Part shown: piece by piece, positions 1 through 7,575 of the stretch
Layout of the letters: every line of letters begins with the position of its first letter
Numbering within the stretch: the stretch's first letter is position 1
Assembly: GCF_002741015.1 (NCBI RefSeq)
Contig: NZ_CP016616.1
Span: 3,691,501-3,755,500, forward strand
DNA length: 64,000 bases
Direction: 5' to 3'
Source of the DNA: Microvirga ossetica
GTDB lineage: Bacteria > Pseudomonadota > Alphaproteobacteria > Rhizobiales > Beijerinckiaceae
Notes under the pieces: generated by a model
The model's database searches: none
What the model was told of the DNA's origin: nothing
Seen by the model: only the letters and a program-made list of their open reading frames with translations
Made by a program: the position numbers and the translations under genes

Positions 1-107
1 GCCTGGACGAGGGTGTCCGCCGGCGTTGCCGCCATCACGGCGGAGAAAGAGGTCGCCATGGTGGCAACCATGGCTGCGGATAGGAGAAATTTTGGAAGTC
101 GCGTCAT
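1..107 (-). CDS. N-terminus of a secreted protein, possibly a peptide ABC transporter substrate-binding protein (partial)
   Basis: Only the first 35 codons are present; the gene runs leftward off the window. The peptide starts MTRLPKFLLSAAMV, with two basic residues, a hydrophobic stretch and an Ala-x-Ala region ending near VMAATPADT, which is a typical Sec signal peptide. The ATG at 107 is preferred over the in-frame ATG at 113 because an AAGGGA ribosome site lies 6 bases upstream of it. The mature start (TPADTLVQA) resembles peptide/dipeptide-binding proteins of ABC importers, but this family call is a guess from very few residues. Confidence 0.5.
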   Translation of the reverse strand, partial: MTRLPKFLLSAAMVATMATSFSAVMAATPADTLVQ

Positions 108-314
108 GGCCATTCCCTTACAGCGCTCAAAGCGCTTTTTGTTGCGCCAACATGAATGCAAATCACACAAAAGCTGTCGAGTCCAGCAAGTGGTTTTAAA
201 CTGGCAAACAATGCGCAGGCTGCCCAAAGGGAGGGCATGGGCGGCGATCCGGATTGGCCTTGGACGGAAAACTGTGGCAAAGGCTCGGCGACCCTCTCGA
301 ACGGATGAAGCACA

Positions 315-1715
315 GTGTCGGAAGAAGCCAAGAAACCGGGTGCCAACACCATGTGGGGCGGACGGTTCTCGTCCTCGCCCAGCGCGCCCATGGAAGCCAT
401 CAACGCCTCCATCGACTTCGACAAGCGGCTGGCCTCCCAGGACATCCAGGGCTCCATCGCCCACAGCACCATGCTGGCCAAGCAGGGGATCATCGCCGAG
501 AGCGATCGGGACGCCATCCACCAGGGCCTCCAGCGGGTGCTCGGCGAGATCGAGTCCGGCTCGTTCACCTTCTCGAAGGCGCTCGAAGACATCCACATGA
601 ACGTGGAGAGCAGGCTACGCGAGATCGCCGGCGATCCGGCGGCGCGCCTCCACACCGCCCGCAGCCGCAACGACCAGGTCGCCACCGATGCCCGCCTCTG
701 GGTGCGCGAGGCCCATGACCGGACCGACGAGCAGCTCACGAACCTGATCAAGGCGCTGCTCGACAAGGCGGAGGCTCATGCCGCCACCGTCATGCCGGGC
801 TTCACCCATCTCCAGAGCGCCCAGCCGGTGACCTTCGGGCACCACCTCATGGCCTATGTGGAGATGTTCGGCCGCGACCGCAGCCGCTTCCGCGATTCCC
901 GCAAGCGCCTCAACGAATGCCCGCTGGGCGCCGGCGCGCTCGCCGGCACGTCTTTCCCCATCGATCGGCACATGACCGCCAAGGCGATGGGCTTCGACGG
1001 CCCGACCCGGAATTCGCTCGATACCGTCTCCGACCGGGACAGCCTGCTCGAGTTCATGGCAGCGGCTTCCATCTGCGCCGTGCATCTGTCACGTCTTGCG
1101 GAAGAAATTATCATCTGGATGTCAGCCCCCTTCGGCTTCGTCCGCCTGCCCGACCGCTGGACCACCGGCTCCAGCATGATGCCGCAGAAGCGCAACCCGG
1201 ACGCCGCCGAGCTGGTGCGCGGCAAGACCGGCCGCGTGATCGGCTCGCTGGTCTCGCTGCTCACCGTCATGAAGGGCCTGCCGCTCGCGTATTCCAAGGA
1301 CATGCAGGAGGACAAGGAGCAGCTCTTCGACGCCGCCGACACCATCGAGATCGTGCTCGCCGCGACGACCGGCATGATCAAGGACCTGGAGCCCGTGCCG
1401 GAGCGCATGGCGGCGGTGGCCGGGGCCGGCTTCTCGACGGCGACCGATCTCGCCGACTGGCTCGTGCGCAGCCTCAACATCCCCTTCCGCGATGCCCACC
1501 ACATCACCGGGCGCATCGTCTCGGAGGCCGAGAAGCGTGGCTGCAGCCTGGAGGAGCTGCCGCTCGAGGCCATGCAAGCGGTCGAACCGAAGATCCACCA
1601 GGGCATCTACGACGTGCTGGGGGTCGAGAATTCCGTCCGCTCCCGGACGAGCTTCGGCGGCACCTCGCCTGTGCGCGTGGCCGAGCAGGTCGCCTGGTGG
1701 CGGGAGCGCGTCTGA
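315..1715 (+). CDS. argH: argininosuccinate lyase
   Basis: Catalyses the last step of arginine synthesis, cleaving argininosuccinate to arginine and fumarate in the cytosol. The 466-residue protein has the usual family length. It opens with MWGGRFSS, carries HTARSRNDQ near residue 117, and has the fumarase/aspartase superfamily signature [12 protein letters not shown] near residue 290, which contains the catalytic serine loop. The start used is GTG at 315; an internal ATG at the MWGG motif would remove residues often seen in homologues. The gene stands alone here, transcribed away from the secreted-protein gene on the left, while argB lies some 57 kb to the right. Confidence 0.97.
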   Translation: MSEEAKKPGANTMWGGRFSSSPSAPMEAINASIDFDKRLASQDIQGSIAHSTMLAKQGIIAESDRDAIHQGLQRVLGEIESGSFTFSKALEDIHMNVESRLREIAGDPAARLHTARSRNDQVATDARLWVREAHDRTDEQLTNLIKALLDKAEAHAATVMPGFTHLQSAQPVTFGHHLMAYVEMFGRDRSRFRDSRKRLNECPLGAGALAGTSFPIDRHMTAKAMGFDGPTRNSLDTVSDRDSLLEFMAAASICAVHLSRLAEEIIIWMSAPFGFVRLPDRWTTGSSMMPQKRNPDAAELVRGKTGRVIGSLVSLLTVMKGLPLAYSKDMQEDKEQLFDAADTIEIVLAATTGMIKDLEPVPERMAAVAGAGFSTATDLADWLVRSLNIPFRDAHHITGRIVSEAEKRGCSLEELPLEAMQAVEPKIHQGIYDVLGVENSVRSRTSFGGTSPVRVAEQVAWWRERV

Positions 1716-1776
1716 CCCGCCTCCGCGCCGGAATTCACCGTAAAACGGCCCCTGCCCGGGCCTCCCGGCAGAGGGT

Positions 1777-1805
1777 CTTGATGGGGCAGGACACCATAAC
1801 CATAT
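1777..1805 (+). promoter_or_regulatory. RpoH (sigma32)-type heat-shock promoter for hsp20
   Basis: CTTGAT at 1777-1782 and CCATAT at 1800-1805 are separated by 17 bases. This resembles the CTTG / CCATNT pattern of sigma32-type promoters. It lies about 90 bases upstream of the small heat-shock gene, the expected target. Seen by eye only; no weight matrix was applied. Confidence 0.5.
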
Positions 1806-1866
1806 TGCTGACAACGGCTCCTGTCCGGAGCCATCCGGGTGCCGCGGATGCGGGCCCGGGATCACC

Positions 1867-1890
1867 GAAGTGCCTCTAACCTTGGGCTTC
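1867..1890 (+). promoter_or_regulatory. possible RNA-thermometer hairpin over the hsp20 start region
   Basis: GAAGTGCC at 1867-1874 can fold against GGGCTTC at 1884-1890 with a U-G pair and a G-G mismatch, four bases before the ATG. It would cover the only weak ribosome-binding region. Two GC-rich hairpins precede it (GGCTCC/GGAGCC from about 1815, then GGGTGCCGC/GCGGGCCC). A multi-hairpin leader with an imperfect last hairpin over the ribosome site is the layout of ROSE elements before rhizobial small heat-shock genes. The canonical ROSE core was not found. Confidence 0.3.
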
Positions 1891-1894
1891 GAAC

Positions 1895-2329
1895 ATGTCG
1901 CGTCAGTCGCCCTTCGGGCACCCGTTTCTGTTAGGCTTCGATGAGATCGAGCAGGCGCTCGACCGAGTCTCCAAAGCCGCAGGGGACGGTTATCCGCCCT
2001 ACAATATCGAGCGCCTGGCCCGCACCGAGAACGCCCCGGAACGCCTCCGCATCACCCTGGCCGTTGCCGGATTCACCCGGGACCAGCTCGAGGTGACCCT
2101 GGAGGAGAGCCAGCTCGTCATCCGGGGACGCCAGTCCGATGACAAGACAAGGCACTTCCTTCATCGCGGCATCGCCGCCCGTCAGTTCCAGCGCACCTTC
2201 CTCCTTGTCGACGGCATGGAGGTGATGGGCGCGGACCTGTCCAACGGTCTTCTGTCGATCGATCTCGTCCGGCCCGAGCCGGAGCGGATCGTCCGCAAAA
2301 TCGACATAAGCGCCCCGGACAAGGTGTGA
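1895..2329 (+). CDS. Hsp20/alpha-crystallin family small heat-shock protein
   Basis: ATP-independent chaperone that holds unfolding proteins during stress. The protein has 144 residues, standard for bacterial Hsp20. An N-terminal GHPFLLGFDEIEQAL segment precedes an alpha-crystallin domain from about residue 38 to 135, with the typical RITLAVAGF and LVIRGRQ strands and a RGIAARQFQRTFLL segment. It lacks an obvious I-x-I tail. A DUF1150 gene follows after 27 bases, an arrangement common in Hyphomicrobiales. Heat-shock control is suggested by the sigma32-like promoter and hairpin-rich leader directly upstream. Confidence 0.93.
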   Translation: MSRQSPFGHPFLLGFDEIEQALDRVSKAAGDGYPPYNIERLARTENAPERLRITLAVAGFTRDQLEVTLEESQLVIRGRQSDDKTRHFLHRGIAARQFQRTFLLVDGMEVMGADLSNGLLSIDLVRPEPERIVRKIDISAPDKV

Positions 2330-2356
2330 CGGCATCCGCTCGATAAGGAGAAGTCT

Positions 2357-2623
2357 ATGAACTTCGATATCAAAAACTACGCTGAGCCGGTCGTCGATGT
2401 GACCGAGCTGGCGAGTCTGGGCCTGGGCGAGATGGCCTATGTGAAGCCGATGGAGGCCGACGAGGTCGCCCGGCTGTTCCCGCAGGCGCCGAAGCTTCAG
2501 CCGGGCATGCAGCTCTTCGCGCTCGTATCCGCCAGCGGCGAGCCCATCCTGCTGACCGACAACCGCGACGCCGCGGTCGCCAATGCCTGGGCGCATGACC
2601 TGACCACGGTGAGCTTGCATTAG
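2357..2623 (+). CDS. DUF1150 family protein
   Basis: Small protein of 88 residues with no known biochemical function. It begins MNFDIKNYAEPVVDVTEL and ends in an acidic-basic region LTDNRDAAVANAWAHDL, matching the DUF1150 family often encoded directly after hsp20 in rhizobial genomes. An AAGGAGAAG ribosome site lies 4-12 bases upstream of the ATG. The short gap to hsp20 suggests one transcript and a possible stress-linked role, which is inference only. It converges with the hydrolase gene on the right. Confidence 0.85.
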   Translation: MNFDIKNYAEPVVDVTELASLGLGEMAYVKPMEADEVARLFPQAPKLQPGMQLFALVSASGEPILLTDNRDAAVANAWAHDLTTVSLH

Positions 2624-2639
2624 GCTGACCACCTCTCCT

Positions 2640-3395
2640 CTAGGCAACTGCCGCCACCGCCGCGATCAGGCGTTCGATGTCCTCCGGCCGTGAGAGGCGG
2701 TGATCGCCGTCCTTGATCAGGGTGAGCGAGACGCTGTCTCCCGGCAGGTGCTCCACAAGCTGCAGCGCATGGCTCCAGGGCACGTCGGGATCCTCCATGC
2801 CCTGCAGGATGTGAACTGGGCAGCCGGTCTTGATAGGCTGCCCGAGGAGCAGGTGGCGCCTTCCATCCTCGATCAGCTTCCAGGTGATCGGGTAGGGATC
2901 GTCCGAATAGGCCGAGGGGCGGTGATAGACCCCGGTCACCTGCACGCTGCGCCGCAGCTCCTCGGGGAAGCGCTCCCACATCAGCCGCTCGGTCATGTCC
3001 ACGGCCGGGGCGATGAGGACGATCCCGGCCGGCGCGATGTCGGGCCGCGTCTCCATGAGATGCCGGGCCGCGAGAAGGCTGACCCAGCCGCCCATGGACG
3101 AACCGACGAAGATGGGACGCTCCTTCACAAACCGCTCGATCACGGTCAGCGCATCTTCGAGCCAGCGGGAAATCGTCCCGTCCTCGAAGGCGCCGCCCGA
3201 CTCGCCGTGGCCGCTGTAGTCGAAGCGGAGGAAGGCGCGGCCGTTCGCTTCCGCCCACTCGTCGATGGCGGTGGCCTTGGTCGCCCGCATGTCGGACTTG
3301 AAGCCGCCGAGCCAGACGACCGGCGGGCCTTTGCCCTCCCTGGACAGCACGGCGATGGGGCGGGCATCCTGGCCGACCGTGACGCTTTGCGGCAT
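2640..3395 (-). CDS. alpha/beta hydrolase, ABHD10-like
   Basis: Serine hydrolase of 251 residues with the complete alpha/beta-hydrolase triad visible: nucleophile in VGSSMGGW near residue 98, acid in MEDPDVPW near residue 198, and histidine in DGDHRLS near residue 230. An FRFDYSGHGES-like segment near residue 60 is also typical. The sequence resembles the ABHD10 group (acyl-protein thioesterase or carboxylesterase), but the natural substrate cannot be told. No signal peptide is visible, so it should be cytosolic. It is transcribed toward the DUF1150 gene with only 16 bases between the stops and no clear terminator. Confidence 0.85.
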   Translation of the reverse strand: MPQSVTVGQDARPIAVLSREGKGPPVVWLGGFKSDMRATKATAIDEWAEANGRAFLRFDYSGHGESGGAFEDGTISRWLEDALTVIERFVKERPIFVGSSMGGWVSLLAARHLMETRPDIAPAGIVLIAPAVDMTERLMWERFPEELRRSVQVTGVYHRPSAYSDDPYPITWKLIEDGRRHLLLGQPIKTGCPVHILQGMEDPDVPWSHALQLVEHLPGDSVSLTLIKDGDHRLSRPEDIERLIAAVAAVA

Positions 3396-3444
3396 GGTTA
3401 ACTCATCCTCAACTGCTTTGAAGCAAGCGTTCTAGACGATTCTT

Positions 3445-4722
3445 TTGGACGATTCTTTTGAGAAGGCTCTGACTTCTGTGAGTTTTTCATCGCGACCTGG
3501 CGGAGGGACGGCTTTTCCGTCGTCTCATGTCCACCCGCTGGCGGGCCGGACGGTTCTTCAGATCGTCCCCGAACTCGAGGCGGGCGGGGCGGAGCGCACC
3601 ACCGTCGACATCGCCGAGGGCCTGGTCCATGCCGGCGCCCGGGCGCTGGTCGCGACCGAGGGCGGGCGTCTCGTCGGTGAGCTCCAGACCAAGGGCGGCA
3701 TCTGGATTCCCTTTCCGGCGGCGACCAAGAACCCGTTCTCCATGCTGCTCAACGTGCGCAAGCTCGCACGCATCTGCTACAACGAGCGGGTGTCTCTCGT
3801 GCATGCGCGCTCGCGGGCGCCGGCCTGGGTGGGGCTGGGGGCTTCCCGCTCCCTCAACATTCCTTTCGTCACCACCTATCACGGCAGCTATTCCGGCCGC
3901 TCCTCGGTCAAGGTGCTCTACAACTCGGTGATGGCGAGGGGCGACGCGGTCATCGCCAATTCCGAGTACACGGGCGAATTGATCCGGTCGGTCTATCCTC
4001 AATCCGGCGAGCGGATCCGCGTGATCCATCGCGGTACGGACTTTGCCGTCTTCTCTCCCGGTGCGGTCGCCCCGGAGCGGATCGAGGCCCTGCGCAAGGC
4101 CTGGGATGTGGCGCCGCACGAACGCGTGGTGCTGCTCGCCGCCCGCCTGACCGGCTGGAAAGGCCAGAAAGTGCTGATCGAAGCGGCGGCCAAGCTGCGC
4201 GATGCGGGCCTCGCCGACGTCGCCTATATCCTGGCCGGCGACCCCCAGGGGCGGGATTCCTACGTGAAGGATCTCGACAGCCTGATCGAGGCGAGGAAGC
4301 TCAAGGGAATCGTGCGCCGGGTCGGCCATTGCACCGACATGCCGGCGGCCTTCCTGGCGGCCTCCGTCGTCACCGTGCCTTCGACCGAGCCCGAGGCCTT
4401 CGGCCGTTCGGCGGTGGAGGCCCAGGCCATGGGAACCCCGGTCGTCGTCTCCGATCTCGGCGCAGTGCCGGAGACCGTTCTCTCCCCGCCGGCCGTGCTG
4501 CCGCACGAACGGACGGGCTGGCGCATCCCGGCCGGCGACGCCGATGCGCTCGCCGAGGCGCTTGGCGCAGCATTGAACCTGGGCGCGAGTGCAAGAATCG
4601 CCTTGGGCGCTCGGGCGAGGGCGCATGTGGAGCGTCATTTCTCGCTCGATCGCATGGTTTCGAGCACCCTCGACGTGTATTCGGCCCTTCTCGAGGGCCG
4701 TTTTACCCATAGAACAAGTTGA
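3445..4722 (+). CDS. glycosyltransferase family 4 protein
   Basis: Likely transfers a nucleotide-activated sugar to an envelope glycan or lipid. The GT-B fold is visible: an N-terminal ELEAGGAERTTVDIAEGL segment near residue 46 and a C-terminal GT4 domain with AARLTGWKGQKVLIEAA and a nucleotide-sugar loop around STEPEAFGRSAVEAQAMGTP. The specific donor and acceptor are unknown. The start is uncertain: the longest frame begins at a TTG without a ribosome site, and the GTG at about 3478, preceded by GAGAAGG, is a better candidate. A 13-base tandem duplication (GACGATTCTTTTG twice) sits in this start region. Confidence 0.88.
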   Translation: MDDSFEKALTSVSFSSRPGGGTAFPSSHVHPLAGRTVLQIVPELEAGGAERTTVDIAEGLVHAGARALVATEGGRLVGELQTKGGIWIPFPAATKNPFSMLLNVRKLARICYNERVSLVHARSRAPAWVGLGASRSLNIPFVTTYHGSYSGRSSVKVLYNSVMARGDAVIANSEYTGELIRSVYPQSGERIRVIHRGTDFAVFSPGAVAPERIEALRKAWDVAPHERVVLLAARLTGWKGQKVLIEAAAKLRDAGLADVAYILAGDPQGRDSYVKDLDSLIEARKLKGIVRRVGHCTDMPAAFLAASVVTVPSTEPEAFGRSAVEAQAMGTPVVVSDLGAVPETVLSPPAVLPHERTGWRIPAGDADALAEALGAALNLGASARIALGARARAHVERHFSLDRMVSSTLDVYSALLEGRFTHRTS

Positions 4723-4838
4723 CTTCCCGCGCTTTTGCGCGAAATGTCGATTCATTCGTGGCAAGGCTGAGCCTACCTAGCAGGGATCCCCTGGGGATCT
4801 CCAATCCTCGGCCTAGCCCTTAACAGGAGATACGAGCC

Positions 4839-5381
4839 ATTCGCAGACCAATGAGAGCCATGCCGGTGCCGCAGAAGGACGGACCGCGCGCCAACCGAGA
4901 CATTCGCGGTGTTCGCGAAGTGCAGCTGATCGACGATGCAGGGCAGAACCGGGGCGTGATGCCCTTCTTCGATGCCCTCAAGGTTGCCGAAGATGCGGGC
5001 CTCGATCTCGTGGAGATCTCGCCGAACGCCACCCCTCCCGTCTGTAAGATCCTCGACTACGGCAAATTCCGCTTTCTCGAGCAGAAGAAGGCCGCCGAGG
5101 CGCGCAAGAAGCAGAAGACGGTCGAGGTCAAGGAAATCAAGCTGCGTCCCGGCATCGATGACCACGATTACGAGGTCAAGATGAAGGCGATGAAGGGTTT
5201 CTTCGAGGAAGGCAACAAGGTGAAGATCACCCTGCGCTTCCGTGGCCGCGAAATGGCGCACCAGTCCCTGGGCCTGAAGGTTTTGGACCGGGTCAAGGCC
5301 GATGTGGGCGATCTCGCCAAGGTCGAGATGGAGCCGAACTTCGAAGGCCGCCAGGTCGTCATGGTCCTGGCGCCGCGTTAA
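4839..5381 (+). CDS. infC: translation initiation factor IF-3
   Basis: Binds the 30S subunit, prevents premature 50S joining and rejects wrong start codons. N-terminal domain with [14 protein letters not shown], a linker rich in Lys/Glu, and a C-terminal domain with [15 protein letters not shown] and [16 protein letters not shown] start it at ATT 4839: AGGAGA at 4825-4830 sits 8 bases before it, whereas the first ATG (4851) is 20 bases away. An ATT start gives [12 protein letters not shown], matching the start seen in alphaproteobacterial IF-3. IF-3 represses its own mRNA through a non-standard start codon in E. coli, so the same control is likely here. A terminator follows. Confidence 0.95.
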   Translation: MRRPMRAMPVPQKDGPRANRDIRGVREVQLIDDAGQNRGVMPFFDALKVAEDAGLDLVEISPNATPPVCKILDYGKFRFLEQKKAAEARKKQKTVEVKEIKLRPGIDDHDYEVKMKAMKGFFEEGNKVKITLRFRGREMAHQSLGLKVLDRVKADVGDLAKVEMEPNFEGRQVVMVLAPR

Positions 5382-5405
5382 GCGGTTCCGCCGACAGTGA
5401 AATTC

Positions 5406-5439
5406 ATGGCCGCTGGGAGACCGGCGGCCATTGCTTTTT
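5406..5439 (+). terminator. rho-independent terminator after infC
   Basis: ATGGCCGC at 5406-5413 pairs perfectly with GCGGCCAT at 5424-5431, with a 10-base loop, followed by TGCTTTTT. It lies 25 bases after the infC stop, so infC transcription probably ends or is attenuated before rpmI. Confidence 0.8.
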
Positions 5440-5472
5440 GGGCGACCTTCTGTCATAAGCCGCCCTTCATTG

Positions 5473-5511
5473 AACCGCCCGGCTGTTAGGGCTGCCGTGG
5501 CGGTTCGTTTT
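5473..5511 (+). promoter_or_regulatory. hairpin in the rpmI-rplT leader
   Basis: AACCGCC at 5473-5479 pairs with GGCGGTT at 5499-5505, followed by CGTTTT. It could be a second terminator or an attenuator in the leader of the ribosomal-protein pair. In several bacteria L20 controls this leader, but no L20 site could be recognised here. Confidence 0.4.
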
Positions 5512-5582
5512 GCTCAATGCAGCAATGAAAAGGCCAAGGTGCGGCTCACGCCGCTCCCCAGGCCTGACCACAGGAGAGCCAA

Positions 5583-5783
5583 ATGCCCAAGCTGAAGACG
5601 AAGTCTGGCGCGAAAAAGCGCTTCAAGATCACTGGCACCGGCAAGGTCGTTTACGCCCAGGCCGGCAAGCGCCACGGGATGATCAAGCGGACCAACAAGC
5701 AGATCCGCAATCTGCGCGGCACGACGACCCTGTTCGAGGGCGATGCGTACAACGTGAAGAAGTACTTCCTGCCCAACGGCTAA
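5583..5783 (+). CDS. rpmI: 50S ribosomal protein L35
   Basis: Small basic protein of 66 residues in the large ribosomal subunit. It starts [15 protein letters not shown], which is diagnostic, and ends KKYFLPNG. An AGGAGAG ribosome site lies just before the ATG. It is 42 bases upstream of rplT and the two are normally co-transcribed. The conserved order infC, rpmI, rplT, pheS, pheT supports the call. Confidence 0.98.
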   Translation: MPKLKTKSGAKKRFKITGTGKVVYAQAGKRHGMIKRTNKQIRNLRGTTTLFEGDAYNVKKYFLPNG

Positions 5784-5825
5784 GGCGGTCTTCCCCAAAT
5801 CCCGGATTTTGAAGGAGTTTTTTAA

Positions 5826-6194
5826 ATGGCCCGCGTCAAACGGGGCGTTACCGCCCATGCCAAGCACAAGAAGGTTCTGAAGGCCGCCAAAGGTTTCTAC
5901 GGCCGCCGCAAGAGCACCATCCGCATCGCCAAGCAGGCGGTCGAGAAGAGCATGCAATATGCTTATCGCGACCGTAAGAACAAGAAGCGCACCTTCCGCG
6001 CTCTCTGGATCCAGCGCCTCAACGCCGCTGTCCGCGAGCACGGCCTGACCTATTCGCGATTTATCGACGGTCTCGGCAAGGCTGGGGTCGAGGTCGATCG
6101 CAAGGTCCTGTCCGAGATGGCCATCCACGAGCCGGCGGCCTTCGCCGCCTATGTGGAGCGCGCCAAGGCGTCCCTGCCGCAGCAGGCCGCTTGA
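5826..6194 (+). CDS. rplT: 50S ribosomal protein L20
   Basis: Binds 23S rRNA early in large-subunit assembly and represses its own operon in some bacteria. The 122-residue protein opens [19 protein letters not shown] and contains [19 protein letters not shown] and [17 protein letters not shown], all typical of the family. A GAAGGAG ribosome site precedes the ATG. The C-terminus carries a short alanine-rich extension (KASLPQQAA). It follows rpmI closely and is followed by a perfect 10-bp hairpin before pheS. Confidence 0.98.
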   Translation: MARVKRGVTAHAKHKKVLKAAKGFYGRRKSTIRIAKQAVEKSMQYAYRDRKNKKRTFRALWIQRLNAAVREHGLTYSRFIDGLGKAGVEVDRKVLSEMAIHEPAAFAAYVERAKASLPQQAA

Positions 6195-6211
6195 TCGGAT
6201 AGACCAGCTTC

Positions 6212-6236
6212 GGTGCGGCTGTGTTTCAGCCGCACC
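6212..6236 (+). terminator. strong hairpin after rplT (possible terminator)
   Basis: GGTGCGGCTG at 6212-6221 pairs perfectly with CAGCCGCACC at 6227-6236 around the loop TGTTT. It lies 18 bases after the rplT stop. No T-run follows, so it may be a pause or mRNA-end stabilising site rather than a true intrinsic terminator. Confidence 0.5.
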
Positions 6237-6371
6237 GCCTTACTCCCCCTTCTCCGAGACCATCCGCGTTGACGGCTGAAATAAGCTGTCGGCTGCTCCC
6301 TCGCGGCTCGGAAGACTTGACGGTTCCCGCGCCGCGCTTCACTCAAAGCGCTTGCATCTGGCAAGGGACCG

Positions 6372-7454
6372 ATGACCGATCTCAATCAACTCGAACGTGA
6401 CCTGCTCACCCAGGTCGATGCCGCCGGCGACGAAGCGGCCCTGGAATCCGTGCGCGTCTCGGCGCTCGGCAAGAAGGGCTCCGTCTCCGACCTCCTGAAG
6501 ACCCTCGGCGCGATGACGCCGGAGGAGCGGAAAGAGCGCGGCCCGCTCATCAACGGCCTGCGCGACAAGGTGCAGGGCGCGATCGCGGCCAAGAAGGACA
6601 CGCTCGCGGAAGCAGCCCTCGAAGCGAGGCTCGCAGCCGAGCGCATCGACGTGACGCTGCCTGTGCCCGAGGCGCCCGAGGCCCGCGGCCGGCTCCACCC
6701 GATCAGCCAGGTGATCGAGGAGCTGACGGCGATCTTCGCCGATATGGGCTTCTCCGTGGCCGAGGGGCCGGACATCGAGACCGACTACCTCAATTTCACG
6801 GCGCTCAACTTCCCCGAGGGCCATCCGGCCCGCGAGATGCACGACACCTTCTTCCTCGCCCCCGACGAAAAGGGCGAGCGCAAGGTGCTGCGCACGCACA
6901 CCTCGCCGGTCCAGATCCGCACGATGACGTCCAAGGCGCCGCCGATCCGGGTGATCATCCCGGGCCGCACCTACCGGCACGACTCGGACCAGACCCACAC
7001 GCCGATGTTCCACCAGGTCGAAGGCCTCGTCATCGACAAGCAGGCCAACATCGCGCACATGAAGTGGGTGCTGGAGGAGTTCTGCAAGGCCTTCTTCGAG
7101 GTCGAGCAGGTGAAGATGCGCTTCCGCCCGTCCTTCTTCCCCTTCACGGAACCCTCCGCCGAGGTCGACATCCAGTGCTCGCGCAAGGGCGGCGAGATCC
7201 GTTTCGGCGAGGGCACCGACTGGCTCGAGATCCTGGGCTGCGGCATGGTCCACCCGAACGTGCTGCGCAATTGCGGGCTCGACCCGGACGAATACCAGGG
7301 CTTTGCCTGGGGCATGGGGATCGACCGCATCGCCATGCTCAAATACGGCATGCCGGATCTGCGCCCCTTCTTCGAGGCCGATGTCCGCTGGCTGAACCAT
7401 TACGGCTTCCGCCCGCTCGACATCCCGAGCCTTGTGAGCGGGTTGACGTCCTAA
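6372..7454 (+). CDS. pheS: phenylalanine--tRNA ligase alpha subunit
   Basis: Catalytic subunit of the alpha2-beta2 enzyme that charges tRNA-Phe. The 360-residue protein has an N-terminal coiled-coil segment (about residues 1-90) and a class II aminoacyl-tRNA synthetase core. Visible landmarks are [13 protein letters not shown], the motif 2 region [20 protein letters not shown] near residue 198, [17 protein letters not shown], and motif 3 [13 protein letters not shown] near residue 315. AAGGGA precedes the ATG. pheT follows after a gap filled entirely by a REP-like inverted repeat. Confidence 0.98.
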   Translation: MTDLNQLERDLLTQVDAAGDEAALESVRVSALGKKGSVSDLLKTLGAMTPEERKERGPLINGLRDKVQGAIAAKKDTLAEAALEARLAAERIDVTLPVPEAPEARGRLHPISQVIEELTAIFADMGFSVAEGPDIETDYLNFTALNFPEGHPAREMHDTFFLAPDEKGERKVLRTHTSPVQIRTMTSKAPPIRVIIPGRTYRHDSDQTHTPMFHQVEGLVIDKQANIAHMKWVLEEFCKAFFEVEQVKMRFRPSFFPFTEPSAEVDIQCSRKGGEIRFGEGTDWLEILGCGMVHPNVLRNCGLDPDEYQGFAWGMGIDRIAMLKYGMPDLRPFFEADVRWLNHYGFRPLDIPSLVSGLTS

Positions 7455-7562
7455 GTGTCATCCCGGCCGAAGCATCGCGAAGAGCCGGGATCGCAAGACA
7501 AGTGAAGCACCCCATTCGGATCACGATCCCGGATCTGGCCTTGCCAGTCCGGGATGACACTC
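7455..7562. repeat. REP-like palindromic repeat pair between pheS and pheT
   Basis: The gap begins GTGTCATCCCGG and ends CCGGGATGACAC, so the whole spacer can fold as one large hairpin with two inner units (TCCCGG...CCGGGATCG and CGATCCCGG...). Same family as the units at 9995, 10416, 20917, 22372, 24776, 45418 and 47004. Confidence 0.85.
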
Positions 7563-7575
7563 AAGGAACAGTGTC

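Noticed and set aside
13..600. 195-codon rightward frame at the window start
   Set aside because: Overlaps argH in another frame and its product is Arg/Ser/Pro-rich without any family features.
1752..1771. Terminator after argH
   Set aside because: CTGCCCGGG/CCCGGCAG forms a hairpin but no T-run follows and it abuts the hsp20 promoter; support too weak.
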